Assembly: GCA_009841145.1 (NCBI GenBank)
Contig: VXMJ01000020.1
Span: 87,128 to 151,127, forward strand
Length of the DNA: 64,000 nt
Reading direction: 5' to 3'
Origin: Caldilineaceae bacterium SB0661_bin_34
GTDB lineage: Bacteria > Chloroflexota > Anaerolineae > Caldilineales > Caldilineaceae
Shown: positions 17,953 to 26,708 of the stretch, piece by piece
How positions within the stretch are numbered: the stretch's first letter is position 1
Layout: each line of letters begins with the position of its first letter
Made by a program: the position numbers and the translations under genes
Notes under the pieces: generated by a model
Database searches by the model: none
What the model was told of the DNA's origin: nothing
Seen by the model: only the letters and a program-made list of their open reading frames with translations

Positions 17953-19032
17953 TTAACCGGCCCAAGCCTGCGGACGCGACCGGACCGCTGCCCCAGTTCG
18001 CATCGATTCCTCGATGAGCAGGGTCAGGTACTGGTCCTGGGCACCCTGCGCGAGGTCGTAGAAGCGTCCGCCTGCGCGTACGTTCGCACCCATGCGCAGT
18101 AGACAGTCAGCCGCGGCGATTTCGTCGTCGGACAGCCGCGCCGGCACCGTCGGATTGCGATAAATCCACTCTTCACCGACCTGAATCCCGTGGTGATGAT
18201 ACCCCTCCAAGAATCCCAAACGGCCGCCATCCACGCGCTCCAGGGGTAGAGACATGGGTGTCTGCGAATCCCTGAGCCATGCAATGCGATCCTGCACAAT
18301 TTCACCGCGCGTGCCGCGGATCAGGACGCGCGGCGCCCGCACCCAGGACCAGTACTGATCCCAAGTGAAGTCGAAGAGACCGGACTGCCCCGAGTCGAAC
18401 TCGAACAGGGCCAGGATCTGGTGGGAGGCCTCAAATTGGTCGGCAGCGGGACGGGCCGATCGTCGGCGACTGGCCAACAGGCTGGACTCGACGCCGAAGG
18501 CGTGTATCGTCGCGTCCTGGAAGCCCACGCCAAGCATGCGCCGCATCAAACTGACACCATGATAGCCATGCGCCGCGGACACCTGCGCCTGCGTAATGTC
18601 ACCCAGACGCCCGTCGCGGGCCAACGCAATGCGGGCCGCATGCAGGGGCTGAAACTGGTACTGCTCCGCCACCTGAATATGGGCACCGTTGTGCGTCAGG
18701 GCCGTGAGCTGTTCCAATTCGGCCACGGTCTGGCCCGGAGGGGTTTCGGTCAGGACCGGCATGCCGGTTGACGCCACCGACGCGATCACCTCCGCAGCGG
18801 CGGGTTGGCTGACCGATACGAGCACGAACTCCAGCTCCTCCCGTTCCAACAGTTCCGGCAGGGTGTTGACCACGGAGACCTGCCAACGGTTGGCATAGGC
18901 CTGCCCCTTGACCGGATCCCGGACCTGTATGCACACCACCTCGAAATGTTTCGGCATCCGACGGGCAATGCGCAGAAAGAAATCGGAACGCCCACCGGCC
19001 CCAACCAGCCCGAAGCGAATCCGGTCGGTCAT
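17953..19032 (-). CDS. Gfo/Idh/MocA family oxidoreductase, divergent active-site motif
   Basis: A 359-aa protein with Rossmann start RIRFGLVGAGGRSDFFLRIA and Gfo/Idh/MocA layout. The normally invariant EKP lysine motif is TETPPG (MPVLTETPPGQTV), so the lysine that positions the substrate is absent; the family histidine region is AHGYHGVSLMRRMLG. It may bind sugar without the usual oxidation or use another residue. Two bases separate it from the upstream dehydrogenase gene, so both form one operon. Confidence 0.88.
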   Translation of the reverse strand: MTDRIRFGLVGAGGRSDFFLRIARRMPKHFEVVCIQVRDPVKGQAYANRWQVSVVNTLPELLEREELEFVLVSVSQPAAAEVIASVASTGMPVLTETPPGQTVAELEQLTALTHNGAHIQVAEQYQFQPLHAARIALARDGRLGDITQAQVSAAHGYHGVSLMRRMLGVGFQDATIHAFGVESSLLASRRRSARPAADQFEASHQILALFEFDSGQSGLFDFTWDQYWSWVRAPRVLIRGTRGEIVQDRIAWLRDSQTPMSLPLERVDGGRLGFLEGYHHHGIQVGEEWIYRNPTVPARLSDDEIAAADCLLRMGANVRAGGRFYDLAQGAQDQYLTLLIEESMRTGAAVRSRPQAWAG

Positions 19033-19034
19033 AT

Positions 19035-20102
19035 TCAGGGGCTCTCGGGCAGCTTTCGTCCGTTTCGACCGCCGCCCGTGCCTGTGTAGGGCTGGCCGGG
19101 ATGCCAGTCCCGGGCGGGTGGCGGCACGAAGTCATCCAACGGCAGGTTTACGCGGCATCGGTGGAAACTCGACTGGTAGGCGGCATCGCAGATCTCGAGT
19201 GCCTTGAGCGAATCCTCCGCAATCGTGTAGTCCGCCGTGCCGTCATCGATCTGAAGGGCCAAATTGTCAAGGTGTATCTGATGCGGGGTACGGGTTTCGC
19301 GGTTCTCGGGAGCAAGGTTCACCCCACCGGGATGGTCGGCGTTCACGATGCGATACTCTTCAGACCAAGGCCAGAACTCAATCGTGCCTTTGTCACCGCA
19401 GAAGCGCATCAGCGTGTCCCGTCCCGGCCGTCCGATGTGCACAAAGTCCCCGGTTTGCATCACGATGCGGGTTCCCTCGCGGGTCACCGCGTAGGTCGCG
19501 GCCACCGTCTCCACCTGCAGGCCGTCCCGATAGGTCCGGCTGGAGATGTCACACAGGGCCATCACGTGGTCCATATCCGGCGAGTCCAGGGCCGCCATGC
19601 AGAAATCCAGCCAATGGATGCCGGCATTGATGATGTCCCAGCCGGTGCAACGGATTTCGATTAGCTGGACCTGACCGATGTCACCGGCGGAAACATGGGC
19701 CAGAACCTTTCGTGGCGTCGTCTGCACCAACAGACCGTGCGGCACGCAAATCGGCAAACCACGTGCCCGGATGGCGTTCAGGATGGCGCGGCCGTCGGTC
19801 AGGCAATGTCCCAACGGCTTTTCGACCAGAATGCCCCGCAGCGGCAGTTCAAGAGCATCCATGACTGCAGACCGGTGCAGGGCAGGAGGCACGGAGACCA
19901 CGACCACATCCGTGGGACATTCTCTGAACATCGACTGCCAGTCGCCAAACGTGTCGACATCGGCAAACTGCTTGCGGACTTGGGCACGGGCGGCTTCAGA
20001 AATGTCCGCCACAGCGCGCAGGTCGTAGTGGAGCGAATTCTCCAGGGCCTTCAGGCTGGCATTGCCACCCATACCGGCTCCAATCACGGATGTTGTCAAC
20101 AT
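19035..20102 (-). CDS. Gfo/Idh/MocA family oxidoreductase
   Basis: A 355-aa dehydrogenase: MLTTSVIGAGMGGNASLKAL is the nucleotide-binding start, ILVEKPLGHCLTDG keeps the EKP lysine, and GWDIINAGIHWLDFCMAAL is the substrate-side motif with histidine. It is the first gene of a two-gene unit with the lysine-less paralogue, suggesting that the pair acts on related substrates or as a hetero-oligomer (inference). No transporter is adjacent on this strand. Confidence 0.9.
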   Translation of the reverse strand: MLTTSVIGAGMGGNASLKALENSLHYDLRAVADISEAARAQVRKQFADVDTFGDWQSMFRECPTDVVVVSVPPALHRSAVMDALELPLRGILVEKPLGHCLTDGRAILNAIRARGLPICVPHGLLVQTTPRKVLAHVSAGDIGQVQLIEIRCTGWDIINAGIHWLDFCMAALDSPDMDHVMALCDISSRTYRDGLQVETVAATYAVTREGTRIVMQTGDFVHIGRPGRDTLMRFCGDKGTIEFWPWSEEYRIVNADHPGGVNLAPENRETRTPHQIHLDNLALQIDDGTADYTIAEDSLKALEICDAAYQSSFHRCRVNLPLDDFVPPPARDWHPGQPYTGTGGGRNGRKLPESP

Positions 20103-20285
20103 GGGCGGTGTAGGGCAAAGCTGGGATTTTGATGCATGACCGATCGTACCAATCGAACTTCGGCAGTCGGATACCGCACTTCACAGACCGCGTCCATAGA
20201 GAATTCCTTGAGCATCCGGCGATGGACTTCAAGTCACCGCGCGGATCAGGCTGAAAACTAGACGTAACATGAATATGGACAGAGA

Positions 20286-20622
20286 TCAATATCCGCGTTT
20301 CACCCATGGAGATTGCCCCTGGCGTGGTCCCGGTGCATGAGGCAGTCGTTCCCTCGGATCTACACCGCCCAGCACATGGTGCAAGTTGGTCGCGTCCCTC
20401 CGGTGGCCGCGAACACGGCACCGTGCAAGTGCAGGTCTCCGACTGTCGATGTTCCTGTCTGCAGTCCTCTTGCCGGTACCGTGCCTTTGACGTGAAAGCA
20501 CTTGGGCCAACACATGGCGTTGCAGGGCGCTGAACCAGTGCGCAATCGGGTTCAGCCAGGAGGAATAGGTGGTGATGCAGTGGAAGTGATAACGAGGATG
20601 GGATTCAGCCAGAACTGTGTCA
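20286..20622 (-). pseudogene. IS630-family transposase remnant (C-terminal end)
   Basis: The minus strand reads AESHPRYHFHCITTYSSWLNPIAHWFSALQRHVLAQ when joined from pieces of fewer than 20 residues; this is the well-known IS630/Tc1 DDE segment around the last acidic residue (usually SWLNQIE). Here the catalytic glutamate is gone (NPIAHWF). The N-terminal two thirds are missing and the tail is arginine-rich out-of-family sequence. It is a decayed copy lying between the dehydrogenase pair and the NYN gene. Confidence 0.7.
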
Positions 20623-20632
20623 GATGAAGAGC

Positions 20633-21274
20633 CTACGGTTTCTTGGGCTCCTCTCGGTAGTCTCGAAGGTCACGGCACTGGTCGTAGAGTTTCCGGTGGA
20701 TCCTGATCCAGTCGGTCTTGTTGATCCCTCTCCGGTTCCGGCTGTCGGAACTCTGCGGAAAGGCGCAGGCGATCTTGATCCACCGTCGCTGTTCCCGTGC
20801 GATGGTTCGAATCTCTCCGGCGACCTCCGAGAGATCCTGATCTTGGCTCATGACCAGTGCCACGTCGTATTCGCAACGATGAGCAAGAGCAATCACATCA
20901 AGCGCGATCCGTACGTCGATCCCCTTCTCCTCCCTTGTCAAAAAAGAGTGTTGTGTGCCGTCGGGTAAACGCGCCGTGCGTTTCCGGTATCGAAGCGGCC
21001 GGCTATATACGATGACCCCTTGTCGTCCCATCACCGCGAGCTTGCGAGTCCAGAAGGAGTGTCATCTGCGATCCTTGTGGACATCAGGATCAGGAATCCC
21101 AGTGTAAAAGCGTACCTGGACCAGTTGCCATCCCTGGTTTGTACAAACTTGCTTGGCGAGGGCTGAAACGTCGTAGTTGGGGTAGGTATAGCCGAACGCT
21201 TCGCGAGCAGCATGGAACAGGTTCTGACCATCCACAAAGACGACTGCACGCTTGAAGGGAGGTTCGCTGTTCAT
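20633..21274 (-). pseudogene. NYN-domain (PIN-like RNase) gene interrupted by one in-frame TGA
   Basis: The N-terminal half reads MNSEPPFKRAVVFVDGQNLF, with the NYN aspartate and asparagine. The C-terminal half (from about 21034) has REEKGIDVRIALDVIALA and VALVMSQDQDLSEV, with the remaining acidic residues. Both halves are in the same frame, separated only by a TGA at 21062-21064 in the context HKDRR-stop-HSFWTRKLAV. A TGG-to-TGA change of a tryptophan would explain it. NYN/LabA-like proteins are metal-dependent ribonucleases or DNA/RNA-binding regulators. It is either a recent pseudogene, a read-through gene or a sequencing error; the otherwise intact frame (213 codons) argues the event is recent. 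Confidence 0.75.
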
Positions 21275-21280
21275 TGCCCA

Positions 21281-21326
21281 ATAAAAAAATAACCCCGCTC
21301 GAGGCCTTTCGGCGTGTCGGGCGGGG
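21281..21326 (-). terminator. Stem plus T-run just upstream of the NYN start
   Basis: On the minus strand CCCCGC (21321-21326) pairs with GCGGGG (21293-21298) around an imperfect inner stem, followed by TTATTTTTTT (to 21281). This has the form of an intrinsic terminator. It ends about seven bases before the NYN ATG, so it either stops upstream transcription or acts as a leader attenuator. Confidence 0.45.
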
Positions 21327-21334
21327 AGCAAGTA

Positions 21335-21697
21335 GACGGCAGTGTATCACATTGGAATTTACCTCAATGCGAGAAACGCAAAGGCATTCACATTCTGTAT
21401 TGACAGGTCCTTGGGCCTACAAATCCGGCCCCAACCGACCTAAGCGTAGCCGCGATGCTCCAAATCGACGTGTTTCACCGGTGCAGTGATGAATCGCAGT
21501 CTTTCAGCACATCGATCCTTCCCGCCGGTGGCACAACCAAAATGAGAATGCGATTGCCCTGATACCCAACCACGGTACGGCGGGACCGCGCGGTTTTGTG
21601 GTACCTGATCCGACGATCTACTCGGGGACACGGCCAAGTGGCGCAATTGGCACGGCGGACTGGTTGAATCGCCTACCTTGAGGACGAGCAGGCCTTC
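21335..21697. other. Intergenic region upstream of recO
   Basis: About 360 bases between the divergent NYN and recO genes. A TTGACA hexamer occurs near 21399, but no matching -10 follows at 16-18 bases. I see no gene, and short open frames here have no recognisable family. Confidence 0.35.
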
Positions 21698-21733
21698 ATG
21701 CCAATATGGGACAGGATGCCAATATGGGACATG
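21698..21733 (+). repeat. Two tandem 18-bp repeats
   Basis: atgccaatatgggacagg (21698-21715) is followed directly by atgccaatatgggacatg (21716-21733), differing at one base. The pair lies about 95 bases upstream of the recO start and could be a double regulator site or simple slippage. Confidence 0.7.
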
Positions 21734-21828
21734 CAATTAGCCCGTTTCATTTGACACCACCGACGTGCCACTGGAAGATCCGCATAGCCCAGAGGCCATG
21801 TTGCCGGTTGTTCGCCCAGAGCTTTTCG

Positions 21829-22605
21829 ATGCTTCCAAGCCGCCTGCACACCTGCGAATCCTTGATCCTGCGTTCCCGCGACCATCGCGAGGCGGATCGC
21901 ATATTGACTTTGCTGACCCCGGACCTTGGCCGACTGGATGTTCTCGCCCGCGGCGCACGCAAGCCGGCCAGCCGCAAGTCGGGCAAGGTGGAGCCCTTCA
22001 TGCTGGTCCGCATCCAGCTGCAGCAGTCCAAGTTCCTGCCGTTCGTGGGTGAAGTTCAGCTTCTGAATCCGTTTCAGGGATGCCGGGAATCCCTGCAGGC
22101 CATTGTGGCCTCGAGCTACGCTTGCGAACTGGTCTACAACCTGACCGTCGAGGGCGAGGAATCGGACTTAGCTGAAGAGGTGTTCGGATCCCTGATAACG
22201 GTCCTGACGGAGATCGATGCCGAGCCGGATCGCCCGGACCTGCCCCTGTGTTGGCTGGAACTGCACATGCTGTCGGCTGCCGGCTTTGAGCCGGCCTTGG
22301 AGTTTTGTGTCGGATGCGGTGCGGAAGCCCGTCCGGAACCCTGGGGATTTTCCGTCGCGGAGGGCGGCATCCTATGCCCGGACTGTCTTGGTGCCATGCC
22401 CGGCGGCCAACCATTGCCGCTGGAAGTATTCAAGATTTTGCGGTTCCTACAACGAAGCACCTGGGAGCAGGTAAGGGCTCGACGCGTCGCGCAACCGGCG
22501 CTTTCGGAGGCCCGTAGCATCATGCGCGAGTACCTGAACCATACATTGGAGCGCCCCTTGCGTACCGCGCAATTCGAACGGCGGTCCGGCCGCGGCCTCA
22601 AGTGA
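21829..22605 (+). CDS. recO: DNA repair protein RecO
   Basis: A 258-aa protein with an N-terminal OB-fold (LILRSRDHREADRILTLLTP, then RLDVLARGARKPASR) and a C-terminal helical domain. A zinc site is formed by C160xxC163 and C183xxC186 (CVGCG and CPDC). RecO works in RecF-pathway recombination, loading RecA on SSB-coated gaps and annealing strands. Family length is 240-260 aa. The ATG at 21829 matches the family start; the 41 codons of frame upstream overlap the 18-bp repeats and are not RecO-like. Confidence 0.93.
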   Translation: MLPSRLHTCESLILRSRDHREADRILTLLTPDLGRLDVLARGARKPASRKSGKVEPFMLVRIQLQQSKFLPFVGEVQLLNPFQGCRESLQAIVASSYACELVYNLTVEGEESDLAEEVFGSLITVLTEIDAEPDRPDLPLCWLELHMLSAAGFEPALEFCVGCGAEARPEPWGFSVAEGGILCPDCLGAMPGGQPLPLEVFKILRFLQRSTWEQVRARRVAQPALSEARSIMREYLNHTLERPLRTAQFERRSGRGLK

Positions 22606-22755
22606 TCCCCTGCCAAGCCGCTGAGGGACGCATCCACGGTTTCACCCGCGAAGGAAACCATCCACGGAATCGGATCGTAGAATGGCCTTCCCGCCGGTGC
22701 CCAATCCGGCCATGAACCCCGAATCCAGTTGCCCCGACAGGGCTTGGAGCCGTTG

Positions 22756-24489
22756 ATGTCCTCCAGTCTCAAGCACTTGACCGCCGTCGCCCGCGGCGAA
22801 GCCGCACCGGACCTGGTGTTGGCCAACGGGCGCATCCTCAATGTCTTCACCGGCGGGTTCGAGGAAGCGAACGTCGCGGTGGCCAACGGACTCATCGCAG
22901 GCATCGCGCCCGACTATCAAGGCCCGCGCACCATCGACTGCAAGGGTCTAACCATCTCCCCCGGCCTGATCGACGCGCATGTCCATATCGAGAGCAGCCT
23001 GTGCACGCCGGGAGAGTTCAGCAGGGCGGTCACGGCCCGAGGCGTCACCACGGTCATGGCCGATCCCCACGAGATTGCCAATGTTTGCGGCGTCCAAGGC
23101 GTTGTCTTCATGCACGAACGCAGCCAGGCCACCGACCTGGACATCAAGCTGATGGCCCCTTCCTGCGTGCCGGCGTGTCACTTGGAGACCAGCGGAGCCG
23201 ACCTGGATGCGGTCGTCCTGCAGGAACTGCACGAGGAAGGCCTTGTGCACGGTCTGGCCGAGATGATGAACTATCCCGGGGTGTACCTGGGCGACGATCG
23301 CTGCCTGGCCATTCTGGAGGCGTTCCAAGAGGAGGTAATCGACGGACATGCACCGCGCCTGTCGGGAAAGGAACTCAATGCCTACCTGGCCACCGGCATC
23401 GGCAGCGACCACGAATGCACCACGGCCGAGGAGGCCCTTGAGAAGCTGGCGCGCGGGATGTACATCCTGATCAGGGAAGGCACGATCACCCGCGATTTGG
23501 ATGCCCTGCTGCCCATCGTGGACGAATACAACAGACGCAGAATCTGCTTCTGCACCGATGATCGCATTCCGGACGACCTGCTGACCGAAGGAAGTGTGGA
23601 CTTTCCCGTGCGCAGGGCCATTGCGGGTGGTCTGGACCCGGTTGCCGCCCTGACCATGGCCACCTTGAACCCCGCGGAATGGTTCGGCATGCGGGACCGG
23701 GGCGCCATTGCACCGGGCCGCCGTGCGGACCTGATCGTCTGGCGCGACCTGGAGAGTCTGGAACCAGCCTGGGTCGTGGCCGGCGGCAAGGTGGTGCTGG
23801 ACGACGGCAATGTCCCGGACGCATCCGATCCGGCTTCCGCGACCCTACCGGACGGAGTCGGCGGAACCGTAAGGATTGATTGGGACGGCGTGGACTTTGC
23901 CGTGCCCGCGCCCGCAGGCGCAAGCGAGGCAACCGTGCGCGTCATCGGGTCCATCGAGAACCAGATCGTTACCGAGGCACGGCACTTCACATTGCGCGTA
24001 ACCGACGGTTGTCTGGAAGCGGACCCGAGCCAGGACGTGCTCAAGATAGCCGTAATCGAACGGCATGGGCGCAAAGGGACGATGGCCACGGGCTTCATTC
24101 AGGGGTTCGGGCTCAAGTCGGGCGCCATGGCCGGCACGATTGCCCACGATCACCACAACCTGGTCGTGATCGGTGCATCCGACGCGGCCATGCACACCGC
24201 GGCCCGTGCGGCCGCCGAACTTCAGGGCGGCATTGTGGTGACTTCGGAAAGTCAGGTTCTGGCCAACATGCCCCTGCCGGTGGCGGGCCTTATGACCGAC
24301 GCACCCATGGCGCAGGTCAGGGAGCAGTACCGCGAACTTCAGGCGGCCGCCTCAAACCTGGGTTGCCGCATGCATGATCCGCTGATGGCGATGAGCTTCA
24401 TGGGTTTGGAGGTCATCCCGTCGCTCAAGATCACGGACCTCGGCCTGGTCGATGTCGACCGATTTGACTTTGTTCCCGTGGTGGTCTGA
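22756..24489 (+). CDS. ade: Adenine deaminase
   Basis: A 577-aa amidohydrolase that converts adenine to hypoxanthine. Metal-binding motif HVHIESSLCTPGEF, ADPHEIANVCG, GSDHECTT and the late FCTDDR aspartate are all present, as is the adenine-deaminase-specific C-terminal domain (KGTMATGFIQGFGLKSGAMAG, TIAHDHHNLVVIG). Length and order agree with the Ade/AdeC family. The ATG at 22756 is chosen; a TTG nine codons upstream (22729) is less likely. It belongs to purine salvage or nitrogen recovery; an 8-oxoguanine-deaminase-like gene is at 57647-59026. Confidence 0.95.
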   Translation: MSSSLKHLTAVARGEAAPDLVLANGRILNVFTGGFEEANVAVANGLIAGIAPDYQGPRTIDCKGLTISPGLIDAHVHIESSLCTPGEFSRAVTARGVTTVMADPHEIANVCGVQGVVFMHERSQATDLDIKLMAPSCVPACHLETSGADLDAVVLQELHEEGLVHGLAEMMNYPGVYLGDDRCLAILEAFQEEVIDGHAPRLSGKELNAYLATGIGSDHECTTAEEALEKLARGMYILIREGTITRDLDALLPIVDEYNRRRICFCTDDRIPDDLLTEGSVDFPVRRAIAGGLDPVAALTMATLNPAEWFGMRDRGAIAPGRRADLIVWRDLESLEPAWVVAGGKVVLDDGNVPDASDPASATLPDGVGGTVRIDWDGVDFAVPAPAGASEATVRVIGSIENQIVTEARHFTLRVTDGCLEADPSQDVLKIAVIERHGRKGTMATGFIQGFGLKSGAMAGTIAHDHHNLVVIGASDAAMHTAARAAAELQGGIVVTSESQVLANMPLPVAGLMTDAPMAQVREQYRELQAAASNLGCRMHDPLMAMSFMGLEVIPSLKITDLGLVDVDRFDFVPVVV

Positions 24490-24820
24490 AACCGATCTCC
24501 GCAACCCCAACTTGGGCGCAGAGGTTCCGGACACGACAGCGTGCGATGGTCCGGCACATGTGAGGACACGACCGGCAGGCATCAGCGCTCGTTGAGTTGA
24601 TCTCGCTCACCCCCCAATGTCGGGCACAGCGTAGTCGCGAAGTCCACCCATCTGGTCCAAAACCGGCAATGGAACCGGTGTGCGCACCGAGATTAAGTGA
24701 CCTGCACGCTAGTGGTACTCTGGGTTGAGCCGACTTGCGAATGTTGCCCGATTGCAGTTCGTTCCGAGATCGGCGTCCTTGGTTTCCGCTTCACGGTTGG
24801 GGTTGCCGCAACCGACTTCG
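24490..24820 (+). other. Intergenic leader of the first sugar ABC operon
   Basis: About 330 bases between adenine deaminase and the permease. This must hold the operon promoter, but I cannot pick a convincing -35/-10 pair or operator palindrome. Confidence 0.35.
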
Positions 24821-25729
24821 ATGAATCCTGCGCAAAACCTCTGGTCGGAACTCAGGAAGTCCTGGCACTTGTACCTCTTCCTTCTGCCGACCTTCGCCTT
24901 CATCCTGATCTTCCGCTACTACCCGGCCGGTTCCGCGGTGTTTCATGCCTTCACGCGCTGGAACGGTGCCGGCATTGCCACCTGGGTCGGCCTGGAAAAC
25001 TTCCGAACCCTTCTCACGGACTTCATCTTTGTCGCATCCCTCAAGAACATCGGGATCATCCTGGCCGCGGCCCTGATCAAGGTTCTCATCTTCCCGATGC
25101 TGGCGGCGGAGTTCATTTTCAATCTGCGCAGCGAGCGGGGTCAGTACTGGTACCGTTTTCTGCTGATCCTCCCCATCGTGGTGCCGGGCATCGTGGTCAC
25201 CCTGGTCTGGCGCTTCATCATGGGGCCCAAGCCCTTGGGCGTCCTGAATGCACTGCTGGAACTGTTGGGCCTGACCGAGTGGCAGCATGCATGGCTGGCG
25301 GACCCGAAGATCGCCCTGATTGCGGTCCTGCTAGTGGGTTTCCCCTGGATCGACGCCATCGCCATGCTGATTTACTATGCCGGCCTGCAGAACATCTCGG
25401 GTGATGTCCTGGACGCGTCCAAGATCGATGGCGCCAGCATCTGGGAACGGGTGATGCGCGTGGATCTGCCGCTGCTGTTCGGCCAGTTCAAGCTCCTGAT
25501 CATCATTACCACCATCTTCACGCTCCAGAACTTTGGCGGCATGCTGGTCCTGACCAATGGCGGCCCGGGGTACGCCACCATGGTGCCGGGCCTGTGGATG
25601 TACCAGCGCGCGTTCCAGGCAGATCGGTTCGGCTACGCCTCGGCCATTGGCGTGGTGCTGCTGGTCGTCATGCTGGCCCTGACCTGGATCAACAACAAGC
25701 TTCTCAAGGAAACCGACGTCACCTACTGA
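24821..25729 (+). CDS. Carbohydrate ABC transporter permease, MalF/UgpA type
   Basis: A 302-aa inner-membrane protein with six hydrophobic segments and the EAA cytoplasmic loop DASKIDGASIWERVMRVDLP that docks the ATPase. It ends in a helix and short tail (INNKLLKETDVTY). It forms the translocation pore with the next gene. ATG 24821 gives a normal short cytoplasmic N-terminus before the first helix; 32 more in-frame codons upstream are not family-like. Confidence 0.94.
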   Translation: MNPAQNLWSELRKSWHLYLFLLPTFAFILIFRYYPAGSAVFHAFTRWNGAGIATWVGLENFRTLLTDFIFVASLKNIGIILAAALIKVLIFPMLAAEFIFNLRSERGQYWYRFLLILPIVVPGIVVTLVWRFIMGPKPLGVLNALLELLGLTEWQHAWLADPKIALIAVLLVGFPWIDAIAMLIYYAGLQNISGDVLDASKIDGASIWERVMRVDLPLLFGQFKLLIIITTIFTLQNFGGMLVLTNGGPGYATMVPGLWMYQRAFQADRFGYASAIGVVLLVVMLALTWINNKLLKETDVTY

Positions 25730-25751
25730 CCGACCGGTCCATTCTCCCTTC

Positions 25752-26636
25752 ATGTCCACAATCTCCACTTCGGATACCGCTTCGGCCTTGACGTTGCGGC
25801 CCAGTCGAACCCGGCAACCGCGCCACGTCAGCAACTTTGTCGTATCCATGGTGCTGGTGCTGCTGGTCATCCTCACCCTCTATCCGTTCGTCTTCATGGC
25901 GATCACGTCCACCAAGTCCTATGCCCAGTTCCTGCACAGCTACTGGATTCCCGCATGGCCCCCCCATATCGTTGAGAACTACGTGGCGGCCTGGAATCAA
26001 ACCCGCGGCTACCTGCTCAACACCATCTACGTGGGTGTGCTCACCGTCGTGGGTTTTCTCTTCACCACGACGCTGGCGGCTTTCGTCTTTGCCCGCTTTC
26101 GCTTCCCGGGCAAGGAAATCCTGTTCGGCAGCCTGATGATTCTGATGATGATCCCGCAGATCCTGCAGTTGATTCCGGCCTTCATGTGGGTGCGGAAACT
26201 GCAGCTGCTCAACACCTATTGGGTTTTGATCCTGCCTTATATCGCCGGCGGGCAGGCCTATGCGGTGTTCATCCTGCGCACCTTCTTCAGCTCCCTGCCA
26301 CAGGGCCTGTTCGATGCGGCACGCATTGACGGCGCGCGGGACTTCCAAACCTACTACATGGTGGCCCTGCCGCTCTCCAAGGGCATTCTCGCCACCCTCG
26401 CCATTCTGCGCGTGCAACAAGTCTGGAACGACCTGATCTGGCCCCTGATCACCCTGGCGGACGACTCGAAGCGGACGATCACTGTCGGCCTGTATTATTT
26501 CCAGGGTGAGACCCAGACCCAATACGGGGCCATGTTCGCGGGCTACCTGATCGCATCGGTACCGCTGTTCCTGCTGTTCCTTGTGGGAATGAAGCAGTTC
26601 ATGGCCGGCGTCACCTCGGGTGCCATCAAGGCTTAG
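25752..26636 (+). CDS. Carbohydrate ABC transporter permease, MalG/UgpE type
   Basis: A 294-aa partner permease with six membrane helices and the EAA loop DAARIDGARDFQTYYMVALP. It contains the MalG-type ITSTKSYAQF extracytoplasmic start and ends FLVGMKQFMAGVTSGAIKA, the standard MalG tail. It starts 22 bases after the MalF-type gene. No ATPase is encoded nearby, so a shared MsmK/UgpC-type ATPase elsewhere is expected. Confidence 0.94.
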   Translation: MSTISTSDTASALTLRPSRTRQPRHVSNFVVSMVLVLLVILTLYPFVFMAITSTKSYAQFLHSYWIPAWPPHIVENYVAAWNQTRGYLLNTIYVGVLTVVGFLFTTTLAAFVFARFRFPGKEILFGSLMILMMIPQILQLIPAFMWVRKLQLLNTYWVLILPYIAGGQAYAVFILRTFFSSLPQGLFDAARIDGARDFQTYYMVALPLSKGILATLAILRVQQVWNDLIWPLITLADDSKRTITVGLYYFQGETQTQYGAMFAGYLIASVPLFLLFLVGMKQFMAGVTSGAIKA

Positions 26637-26708
26637 GCAGCCGAAGGGGTCCTAAACCCTGCCTTAGAATTCCTGTTCACAACATCGGAGATTTGGGAGG
26701 AAAACTCA

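Noticed and set aside
21062-21064. Selenocysteine at the TGA of the NYN gene
   Set aside because: NYN proteins have no selenocysteine at this place, no downstream SECIS-like hairpin is apparent, and a TGG-to-TGA change is simpler.
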